Below are positions 57,344 to 64,000 of a stretch of 64,000 bases of DNA, piece after piece (the stretch's first letter is position 1; the number at the start of each line of letters is the position of its first letter). The notes below the pieces were generated by a model. That model saw only the letters and a program-made list of their open reading frames with translations. It searched no databases and was not told where the DNA came from. This DNA comes from Peredibacter sp045999315 (GTDB lineage Bacteria > Bdellovibrionota > Bacteriovoracia > Bacteriovoracales > Bacteriovoracaceae). The translations under genes were made by a program, and so were the position numbers. The DNA is taken from the NCBI RefSeq assembly GCF_045999315.1, contig NZ_CP174607.1, positions 2,294,001-2,358,000 on the forward strand. The letters are read 5' to 3'.

Positions 57344-60300
57344 GTGTTAAAGTCGATTGTTGATTTTTCTCTAAGAAATAAACTCGGAGTCTTGCTGGTT
57401 ACTGGCGTGATTACTCTGGTGTGTGCGTTCAGTATTCCAGACATGGCGATTGATGCTGTTCCAGATATTACCAACGTCCAAGTTCAAGTGAACGTTAAAA
57501 CTGGCGCCCTTGATCCAGAGAACATTGAGCTTCAAGTGACTCGTCCCATGGAAATTGATTTTTCCGGGATTCCAAAACTTCAAGACATGCGTTCCATCTC
57601 AAAGTTTGGTTTGGCACAAGTAACTTTGATTTTTGAAGATGGGACCGACATTTACTGGGCGAGACAACAGGTGGCGGAGCGAATGAACTCGATTCGCCTA
57701 CCGGAAGAAATCATTCCGGAGCTCGCTCCCATTACCACGGGTCTCGGTGAAGTTTTCATGTACACCTTGCGAGTGGATGAGACCTCAAAATTTTACGCTC
57801 TCTCGGAAAAAGAACAACTGAAAGAACTTCGTACCATTCAAGATTATACCATTAAGCCTCACTTAAAACGGGTGAAGGGTGTAGCGGATGTGGATTCCAA
57901 TGGTGGTTTCGTTAAAGAGATTCACATCAATTTTTTACCGAAGAAGATGGATAAATTTGGACTCACGATTAAGCAACTTCTGTCTAAATTAGAATCTTTG
58001 GGAGTGAACGCGGGTGGGGGTTACATTCAATTCGCAAAAGAACAGATCATTGTTCGTACTTTTCCGCGCATGCCGGACCTCGAAACGATTTCTAATTTAA
58101 GCTTAGGGATCAATGCACTAGGGATTCCTATTAAAATTTCAGACGTAGCAGAAGTGCGGGAAGATCATTCTCTACGTGTGGGAGCTGCCACTTATGCCGG
58201 GAAAGAAAGTGTTCTCGGAACAGTTCTCATGCGAATTGGGGCCAATGGTCGCAACGTTGTAGAAGGCGTAGAAGAAGCACTCGCGACTTTAAAACTTCCT
58301 CAGGGCGTTCATATCGAACGACTTTATACGCGAAAGTTTCTAGTGGATAATACCATCAAAACCGTTTCAACTTCGTTGATTGAAGGAGCGGTGCTGGTTA
58401 TTTTGATTCTCCTTATTCTTCTTGGGAATATTAAGGCCGCAATTATCGTGGCTTTGGCGATTCCTCTTTCAATGCTGGTCGCGATCAGAGGGATGAACTT
58501 CTTTGGTGTTACCGGAAACCTCATGAGCTTAGGTGCCATTGACTTTGGTCTCTTGGTCGACGGCTCGGTGGTTATTATTGAATCCATCCTCGCGCAGCTG
58601 GCGATTGAACACACTCGCAATAAATCAGAAGTCTTGAAAGATGCTGCCACAGATGTCATGGGGCCGGTTGTTTCTGGATTGTTACTCATCATGGCCGTGT
58701 ACATTCCAATTCTCACTCTTGAGGGGGTGGAGGGGAAGATGTTCCGTCCCATGGCAATTACCGTGCTTCTCGCTTTAGGTGCATCATTGTTAATCGCCGT
58801 GTTTGTGATGCCGGTATTGTCAGATTACTTTTTAAAGAACGCTCATATTGGAGAGGATCACGACACTTGGTTCTTTAAAAAAGCGAAGAAGATTTTTATT
58901 CCGCTCTTTGATAAGGTTCTTCGTCACCCAGTGAAAGCATATGTGGGTGCTTTCTGTTTATTCCTGGTTTCTATTTTACTTTTGACTCGACTGGGTTCTG
59001 ACTTTATTCCTGAACTCGATGAAGGTGACTTGGTTCTTGGTCTTACTCGAAATGCGCGTATTGGAATTGATGCTTCAGTAAGCGAGCAGGAAAGAGTTGA
59101 AAAGCTCATCATGACTTATCCCGAGGTGGAGAAGGTCTTCGCCAGACTTGGAACTCCAGAGTCTGCGACAGATCCGATGGGTGTGAATCTCGCGGACACA
59201 TTTATTATTCTTCAAAAGGACCGTTCGAAGTGGCGCTTTAAAACCAAAGATGAACTGATTGAAGCTTTGATGAAGGACATCGTGAAGCATGATCCTTCAA
59301 CTGAAGTCTCTGCCACTCAGCCAATTGGAATGCGTTTTAATGAAATGCTTGAAGGCTCTCGCGCCGATATTAGTTTGAGAATTTTAGGTCCGGACCTTAA
59401 AGAGCTTTTTGATTATGGAGAGAGGGCCCAAGAAATCATTCTTCCTATTAAAGGAGTGGAGAGTATTGAGCAAGATCCATTAACTGCTCTTAGACGGGGA
59501 CCGGTACTTGATATTAAGCCAAAATTTGAAAAGATGGCAGGCTACGGAATTACATTACTGGAATTGAATGAATCAGTAGAGATCGCCCTCGCTGGCCGTG
59601 AAGTGGGAAGTTTTATCTCGGATAACATTCGATTTCCAATTGTGACCCATTTGGATGAAAGTCTTCGTGATGATCCAAATGAAATTTCTCGTATTCCGAT
59701 TGAGTTGCCTTTGGGCGGAACAATTCCATTGAGTGATATTGCGACCATTACTCAGGATGAACAGATCACTACTATTGCCCGACATTGGGGGAACAGATAC
59801 TCGGCAGTTTCGATCAACGTTTCTGGACGAGATCTCGGAAGCCTTGTGAAAGAGGCCCAGGATAAGATCAAAGAGAAACTGAATCTTAAAGAAGGGTACA
59901 CTCTAAGTTGGGGTGGCCAGTTTAAGAACATGGAGCGAGCTAATAAAAGACTCATGATCATTGTCCCGCTTACTTTATTGGGAGTGTTCCTCATTCTCTG
60001 GAAAGTGTTTGGAAAATTGGCCCCGACCTTGATTGTATTTGCTTCTGTTCCTTTTGCGGCAGTGGGAGGAATTCTGGCCCTTTATATCAGAGGACTGCAC
60101 TTGAGCGTTTCGGCCGGAGTAGGATTTATCGCCCTCATTGGTATCGCTCTCTTGAACTCTTTGGTACTCATGAATGTTCTTTTGACAGATAAATCAGACT
60201 TGAGTGTGGAGGAAAAGGTCAAAAGAGGGACACTGTCTCGACTTCGCCCGGTTTTAATGACGGCACTTGTTGCAGGACTTGGATTCTTGCCTATGGCCCT

Positions 60301-60433
60301 GAATACAGGTATTGGTGCAGAGGTTCAAAGACCGCTGGCCACTGTTGTTATTGGTGGACTCATGAGTTCGACTTTCTTAACATTATTCCTGCTCCCGACG
60401 GCCTTTATGAGTTGGAGTAAAAAAGGGAAATAA
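57344..60433 (+). CDS. Heavy-metal-type RND efflux pump (CzcA/HME family)
   Basis: A 1029-residue inner-membrane pump with the RND topology: one N-terminal span, two large periplasmic loops, and twelve spans in all. The HME signature in span 4, GAIDFGLLVDGSVVIIE, keeps the Asp and Glu residues used for proton-coupled export of Zn, Co, Cd or Cu/Ag. The start is GTG 57344, directly after the channel gene stop, with GGAGGAG upstream. Unlike most HME operons there is no membrane-fusion (CzcB) gene beside it; a lipoprotein gene follows instead. Confidence 0.95.
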   Translation: MLKSIVDFSLRNKLGVLLVTGVITLVCAFSIPDMAIDAVPDITNVQVQVNVKTGALDPENIELQVTRPMEIDFSGIPKLQDMRSISKFGLAQVTLIFEDGTDIYWARQQVAERMNSIRLPEEIIPELAPITTGLGEVFMYTLRVDETSKFYALSEKEQLKELRTIQDYTIKPHLKRVKGVADVDSNGGFVKEIHINFLPKKMDKFGLTIKQLLSKLESLGVNAGGGYIQFAKEQIIVRTFPRMPDLETISNLSLGINALGIPIKISDVAEVREDHSLRVGAATYAGKESVLGTVLMRIGANGRNVVEGVEEALATLKLPQGVHIERLYTRKFLVDNTIKTVSTSLIEGAVLVILILLILLGNIKAAIIVALAIPLSMLVAIRGMNFFGVTGNLMSLGAIDFGLLVDGSVVIIESILAQLAIEHTRNKSEVLKDAATDVMGPVVSGLLLIMAVYIPILTLEGVEGKMFRPMAITVLLALGASLLIAVFVMPVLSDYFLKNAHIGEDHDTWFFKKAKKIFIPLFDKVLRHPVKAYVGAFCLFLVSILLLTRLGSDFIPELDEGDLVLGLTRNARIGIDASVSEQERVEKLIMTYPEVEKVFARLGTPESATDPMGVNLADTFIILQKDRSKWRFKTKDELIEALMKDIVKHDPSTEVSATQPIGMRFNEMLEGSRADISLRILGPDLKELFDYGERAQEIILPIKGVESIEQDPLTALRRGPVLDIKPKFEKMAGYGITLLELNESVEIALAGREVGSFISDNIRFPIVTHLDESLRDDPNEISRIPIELPLGGTIPLSDIATITQDEQITTIARHWGNRYSAVSINVSGRDLGSLVKEAQDKIKEKLNLKEGYTLSWGGQFKNMERANKRLMIIVPLTLLGVFLILWKVFGKLAPTLIVFASVPFAAVGGILALYIRGLHLSVSAGVGFIALIGIALLNSLVLMNVLLTDKSDLSVEEKVKRGTLSRLRPVLMTALVAGLGFLPMALNTGIGAEVQRPLATVVIGGLMSSTFLTLFLLPTAFMSWSKKGK

Positions 60434-60434
60434 G

Positions 60435-60842
60435 ATGTTTTCAAAATTCTGTTTGTTTTTATTTGCGGTCTTCCTTCTCGGATGCTCGACAACGAAGACC
60501 CTAAAAGAAATTCCAGGTGAAGGCCCTCAGGGAAGTGATCATGTCTTTAAAATGTCCAAATATGTTATCGAAGTTAAGGACTCATCAACTCGACGTCTGA
60601 AATTTTATTTCTACGATATGGAGATGAGGCCAATCAATATCAATATGGTTGAAGTAAAAAAGGGAACACTTGATCCTGATAACACCAAGGCCAACTTTGG
60701 AATTGATTTCATCCGCCACACTGACTATATCGAAGGAATTGTTCACACGAAGTATAGTCAGAAGCACAATTACGATATCGACCTGGATGTAAAGATTGAT
60801 GGGGAAAGAAGAAAAATTACCATCCCTATGAGGAACAATTAG
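60435..60842 (+). CDS. Efflux-operon lipoprotein of unknown family
   Basis: A 135-residue lipoprotein (lipobox LLGC, Cys17) whose mature part is beta-rich (YVIEVKDSSTRRLKFYFYDMEMRPININMVEV). It starts one base after the pump stop, so it belongs to the operon. It is too short to be a normal CzcB fusion protein (about 350-500 residues) and has no coiled-coil hairpin. It may be an accessory metal-binding lipoprotein. Confidence 0.8.
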   Translation: MFSKFCLFLFAVFLLGCSTTKTLKEIPGEGPQGSDHVFKMSKYVIEVKDSSTRRLKFYFYDMEMRPININMVEVKKGTLDPDNTKANFGIDFIRHTDYIEGIVHTKYSQKHNYDIDLDVKIDGERRKITIPMRNN

Positions 60843-60971
60843 AGGTCTTTTCATAATTTGTCCTTAATTGTTGTATTGTCATCCTTACTGATCAAACTTT
60901 TAAGGTTTTCTTCAGTGGTCGTAGGAATGGATCTCTTTTATTAAACTCTCAATTCTAAGAGGAGAGTTTTC

Positions 60972-61283
60972 ATGAAATCATTTATTCTTCTTTCCGTTTT
61001 TTTATTCTCTAGTTTTTCATTCGCTCAAAGAACTCAAAATTTTTATGTCTGTAAGGCAAAAACATTCTGTCATGGGATTGATGCCTTCGGTGAAAGAGTT
61101 GTAACAGGACAAAAGACCTGCAAGGTATATGGTTCTGGTGTGGCACATACGGGTTATTACGCCGCTTGTACCACTCAAGTCGAGTACGGTAAGTCTGTCG
61201 AGTGTTCGGGATTTGTAAAAGTGAAGGACGCTTACGATAGAGAAGAATGGAGATGGAAAACGATTAAAGAGTCTTGTAACTAA
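60972..61283 (+). CDS. Small Cys-rich exported protein
   Basis: A 103-residue exported protein, signal peptide residues 1-18 (SFSFA-QRT). The mature part has six Cys (CKAKTFCHG, TCKVYG, CTTQVE, ECSGF, ESCN) likely forming disulfides. No family recognised; small disulfide-rich exported proteins are frequent in predatory bacteria. ATG 60972 follows GAGGAG. It shares a strong terminator with the convergent exported protein. Confidence 0.75.
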   Translation: MKSFILLSVFLFSSFSFAQRTQNFYVCKAKTFCHGIDAFGERVVTGQKTCKVYGSGVAHTGYYAACTTQVEYGKSVECSGFVKVKDAYDREEWRWKTIKESCN

Positions 61284-61288
61284 AATAG

Positions 61289-61318
61289 AAGGCCCCTCGA
61301 GAGAGGGGCCTTTTTTTA
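61289..61318. terminator. Bidirectional intrinsic terminator
   Basis: Stem AAGGCCCCTC/GAGGGGCCTT (61289-61298 with 61303-61312), GAGA loop, followed by seven T on the plus strand. It lies between the convergent exported-protein genes. Confidence 0.93.
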
Positions 61319-61783
61319 TTACTTCGTGATGAAGTTAACTTTTAGATTTGTTCCGCGAAGATCAGCATCTAGATCACATTTACCAGAAAGGAAAATTGTA
61401 GGACGTTTGAAAATGCGGCTTACACCCATCTTGCCACAGTTAACGTCGCCGTTTACACCGTGGTAAATGATTTGGCCGTCCATCAACATAAGGTTATCAA
61501 TCTTGATTGTTTCTTCGAAGATAACCACTGGGAAAGTTTGCGGGGTACGCGGAAAATAAACGCCACCTGGACCATAGTGACCTGGCCACATATCAGTGTA
61601 GCGCTCTTCTGTCGCTGTTACCTTAGCGAAACCTTCGCCAGTTTGAGTGTCCATGTAGAAACGTGTGAAAGCTCGAGTAGAGAACGAACGAGACATAGGA
61701 AGGTTTACATCTAGGATTTGAACTGTTTCAGCTTGTGCTACTGAAGCTACGAGGGCCAGAGCTACGATGATAAGTTTTTTCAT
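61319..61783 (-). CDS. Small exported protein, paralog of the one at 38515
   Basis: A 154-residue exported protein, signal peptide residues 1-18 (SVAQA-ETV). It shares with the protein at 38515 the blocks TRAFTRFYMDTQTGE, IKIDNLMLMDGQIIYHG, NCGKMGVSRIFKRPTIFLSGKC, LDAD and a final NFITK. Two conserved Cys suggest one disulfide. Strong AGGAG site and a strong terminator point to good expression. Function unknown. Confidence 0.85.
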   Translation of the reverse strand: MKKLIIVALALVASVAQAETVQILDVNLPMSRSFSTRAFTRFYMDTQTGEGFAKVTATEERYTDMWPGHYGPGGVYFPRTPQTFPVVIFEETIKIDNLMLMDGQIIYHGVNGDVNCGKMGVSRIFKRPTIFLSGKCDLDADLRGTNLKVNFITK

Positions 61784-61861
61784 GATTTCTCCTGAGTTGA
61801 GTCTAAAAGAGGGCCAATTTATAGCCCTTTTCAGACAAATGGGAAATCGTGCAGAGTGTAA

Positions 61862-62440
61862 CTAGGCTTTCTTGAGGTAAGCTGCAACCAGAACGATTTG
61901 AATGCCGTTTACGCGGCCTTCAATGTGCTTAGGATTGTTAGTCAGGCTGATATTTTTTACTAATGTCCCGCGTTTGGCCGTGAACCCAGCTCCTTTTACA
62001 TCAAGGTCTTTGATTAAAGTCACGGAATCACCGTCCGCAAGACGAGTACCATTGCTATCTAGAGTTGGAGCTGAAGAATCCACTTCCTCTTCTTCCGGAA
62101 GACCAGATTTGGCGAATTCAACCACGGCCTCATCAAGATAAAGTTGTTCAAGAAGATCGCGGGCCCAAGCTTCTTCTTTAAGAAGTGTAAGCATTCTCCA
62201 GGCCATAACTTGGACCGCCTGGTGTTCGCTCCACATACTATCATTCAGACAACGCCAGTGATTTGCATCAAGGTTTGTTGGATTTTCAATTTGAGTTTTA
62301 CAAGTTTCGCAAACAATCAGAGCTGTATTTTCATCGGCCTTGGTCGTAGGTGGAATCTCATAAAGAGAAACGTTATTTGAGCTTCCGCAAAGCTCACAAT
62401 TTGAATGGGCACGACTCATTAGAGAAGATAAAAGACTCAT
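61862..62440 (-). CDS. PhnA/YjdM-domain zinc-ribbon protein
   Basis: A 192-residue protein. N-terminal zinc ribbon (CELCGSS ... CETCKTQI) and a C-terminal YjdM/PhnA domain (LADGDSVTLIKDLDVKGAGFTAKRGTLVKNI). YjdM of Escherichia coli is 111 residues; this longer form has a helical insert of about 80. Though named for phosphonate use, no phosphonate role is established. GGAG lies five bases before ATG 62440; an in-frame start eight codons earlier has no site. Confidence 0.9.
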   Translation of the reverse strand: MSLLSSLMSRAHSNCELCGSSNNVSLYEIPPTTKADENTALIVCETCKTQIENPTNLDANHWRCLNDSMWSEHQAVQVMAWRMLTLLKEEAWARDLLEQLYLDEAVVEFAKSGLPEEEEVDSSAPTLDSNGTRLADGDSVTLIKDLDVKGAGFTAKRGTLVKNISLTNNPKHIEGRVNGIQIVLVAAYLKKA

Positions 62441-62491
62441 GGTTACTCCGATTGAATAGACCATGAGTTTATCATATTAGATGAAATGAAA

Positions 62492-63676
62492 CTAGTTTGT
62501 TTTCTTCTCTGTGAGATAAACCAGTAGCGCCATCACCGGCATCGCAAAGCCCACCCATGAAGTAAGTTCCCAGCCACCGCGAGCATAGGCCCAAGCACCA
62601 AGTGCAGAACCAGCACCTCCACCAATGAAGATGATGGCGATATAAAGACCGTTTAGACGGCTTCTAAATTCGGCAGGTAGAGCAAAAACTTCTCTTTGAC
62701 CCAATACGAGATTTGCGGTCACTCCGGCATCTAAAAGAACAGCGGCAAAAACCAGTGACATCAGAGCAATAAATGAACCAGCAGGGAAGAAGTGACTCAC
62801 GATAAATGAAAGCGAACAAGAAATCATCGCCACGTAAGTTGCACCCTTGGTCCAACCTTTATCCGCGGCTTTTCCGGCGAAAGGAGCTGAGACAGCACCA
62901 GCAACACCAACAAGAGCGAAAAGGGCCACTGACGTTTGTGAAAGTTTAAACTCAGGTCCAAGAAGGAGAAGAGGGCTTGCTGTCCAAAATAAACAGAAAG
63001 CACCAAATAAACAGGCCTGATAAAAAGCACGACGTCTTAGAACAGGAGTCGTCTTAAAAAGTTCAAGCATTGAAGAGAGAAGCTGAGTGTATTTTAAATC
63101 AGGATTGTCTGGTTTCTTCTCCGGAAGAACTTTATAGAGAACGAATCCAGTTAATCCCATAAGGACGGCCGAAAGAACAAAGACCGCGTGCCATGAAAAA
63201 AGATCTGTTAGTACGCTCGCTGTTGGACGCGCGAGCATGATCCCGACCATGAGACCACTCATGAGACTTCCGATGACCTGACCTCTTTTAGTTTCAGGAA
63301 CCATTGAGGCCGCAAGGGGAACCAGGATTTGTACCGTGGAAGCACCGACACCTGTGGCGAAGGCCGCTAGAAAATAAGGGCCAACACTGGTAGCGAAGGC
63401 GAGTCCAAGTAAACTCACGATTCCTACACCGATCATAATGAGAGCAAGTTTTCTGCTCTCATAAATATCACCAAGAGGAACGATCAGAAGAACTCCGATT
63501 CCGTAACCTGCTTGAGTAAGAGTCACCACGAGACCTGCAAGTTCAGGAGCAAGGCCCAGGGCCTTACTGATCATCGAAATAAGAGGTTGGGCGTAGTAGT
63601 TATTAGCAACAATGATCCCCACCGCTGTGGCAAGTACCAAAACCATGCTTTTAGAGAGAGATGTAGAAGAATTCAT
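62492..63676 (-). CDS. MFS transporter under likely ArsR control
   Basis: A 394-residue 12-span transporter (motif A variant VPLGDIYESRKLALIMIG; ANNYYAQPLISMI at the N-terminus is typical of one MFS group of putative drug exporters). It is divergent from the ArsR gene; a partial copy of the ArsR operator (AGTTAGATA, about 63696-63704) lies 20 bases upstream of ATG 63676, so joint control is likely. Substrate unknown; arsenic or metal specificity cannot be read from the sequence. Confidence 0.9.
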   Translation of the reverse strand: MNSSTSLSKSMVLVLATAVGIIVANNYYAQPLISMISKALGLAPELAGLVVTLTQAGYGIGVLLIVPLGDIYESRKLALIMIGVGIVSLLGLAFATSVGPYFLAAFATGVGASTVQILVPLAASMVPETKRGQVIGSLMSGLMVGIMLARPTASVLTDLFSWHAVFVLSAVLMGLTGFVLYKVLPEKKPDNPDLKYTQLLSSMLELFKTTPVLRRRAFYQACLFGAFCLFWTASPLLLLGPEFKLSQTSVALFALVGVAGAVSAPFAGKAADKGWTKGATYVAMISCSLSFIVSHFFPAGSFIALMSLVFAAVLLDAGVTANLVLGQREVFALPAEFRSRLNGLYIAIIFIGGGAGSALGAWAYARGGWELTSWVGFAMPVMALLVYLTEKKTN

Positions 63677-63729
63677 AAAAGGACCTGAAGGGGAAAGTTA
63701 GATAAACTTCGAACAATGTAAATCTTTAG

Positions 63730-63770
63730 TTGCAAGGAATCAAGAAGATTGTTAGATATTTATCTAACAA
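63730..63770 (+). promoter_or_regulatory. Promoter and palindromic operator of the ArsR gene
   Basis: -35 TTGCAA (63730-63735), 17-base spacer, -10 TAGATA (63753-63758). The perfect palindrome TTGTTAGATA-TT-TATCTAACAA (63749-63770) covers the -10 and its last base is the A of the start codon. Confidence 0.8.
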
Positions 63771-64000
63771 TGACGAAGAAAATAGAAGCTGTTTCCATTG
63801 ATCAAGTTTTGAAGGCCCTGGGTGATCCAGTTAGGCTTTCTGTGATTAAACAACTATTAGACGCAGGCGAAGAAATGGCCTGTGGGACATTTGAGCATAA
63901 TCTCACGAAGGCCACATTCTCTCATCATATTAAAATTCTTTTAGATGCAGGTGTCATCAAACGTCGTGAAGATGGCACCCGCAAATTTTTATCTATTAAT
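63770..64000 (+). CDS. ArsR/SmtB-family repressor, 3' end cut by window
   Basis: The first 77 residues of an ArsR winged-helix repressor: DQVLKALGDPVRLSVIKQLLDAG, CGTFEHNLTKATFSHHIKILLDAGVIKRREDGTRKFLSIN. There is a Cys in the EMACGTFEH region but not the ELCVCDL of metal-sensing members, so the inducer is open. ATG 63770 has no ribosome site and lies only about 12 bases beyond the -10, so the mRNA may be leaderless or nearly so. Confidence 0.9.
   Translation, partial: MTKKIEAVSIDQVLKALGDPVRLSVIKQLLDAGEEMACGTFEHNLTKATFSHHIKILLDAGVIKRREDGTRKFLSIN

Noticed and set aside
1..64000. Mobile elements, prophage, CRISPR arrays and rRNA or tRNA genes
   Set aside because: I found no transposase or integrase frames, terminal repeats, regularly spaced repeats or RNA gene signatures. 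The only sizeable direct repeat I noticed is the 72-bp duplication inside the efflux-channel gene.

Overview
The window reads as ordinary chromosome from a Gram-negative bacterium of moderate GC content, most likely a Bdellovibrionota of the Bacteriovorax/Peredibacter type. The pointers are two TIGR02147-family regulators placed directly in front of exported proteins with post-signal GNGGDA or GGGGDA motifs, many small exported proteins and lipoproteins, an outer-membrane barrel protein and a TolC-type channel. The species call is an inference. I see no rRNA, tRNA, CRISPR array, prophage or insertion sequence.

Layout. 1-6 kb: a truncated GntP permease, small exported proteins, and an operon of a DUF333-like exported protein plus a papain-fold protease. 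6-16 kb: HEPN protein, prolyl oligopeptidase, aldo/keto reductase, first TIGR02147/exported-protein locus, YheT hydrolase, and a FIST sensor with its histidine kinase. 16-24 kb: transporters, an HD-GYP protein divergent from an HPt-like protein, DEAD helicase, DUF488, RCC1-like protein and CsaA. 24-28.5 kb: SoxR with a textbook SoxR promoter in front of a 40-residue ORF, then a stress cluster (CBS, BON, hydrolase, phosphoribosyltransferase and a frameshifted erythromycin-esterase-family gene). 28.5-38.5 kb: FMN glutamate-synthase-like protein, PckA, Fe-S uracil-DNA glycosylase, second TIGR02147 locus with two paralogous exported proteins, a TetR/SRPBCC module with palindromic operator, and Dps. 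38.5-43 kb: exported protein, a FAN1-like nuclease fused to a DEDDh exonuclease, and a umuDC operon whose UmuD looks pre-processed and catalytically dead. 43-50 kb: transporter, PPC-domain lipoprotein, heptosyltransferase-like GT9, two metallo-beta-lactamase-fold enzymes (one B1-like lipoprotein), ParB-like protein. 50-56 kb: a threonine-rich leader peptide and attenuator-like RNA before a short threonyl-tRNA synthetase without editing domains, then phospholipase D, a PuuD split into membrane and cytochrome parts, XRE-cupin, alkyltransferase-like and LuxR-type genes. 56-64 kb: TolC/CzcA efflux operon with a perfect 72-bp internal duplication and no fusion-protein gene, a second copy of an exported-protein family, PhnA-like protein, MFS transporter and a truncated ArsR gene whose palindromic operator overlaps its start codon.

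The strongest leads are the threonine leader before ThrRS, the UmuD-prime-like protein that would need no RecA-driven cleavage, the SoxR-controlled short ORF, and the repeated pairing of TIGR02147 regulators with exported proteins. Genes are tightly packed; about a dozen convergent pairs overlap at their 3' ends, several by exactly four bases.
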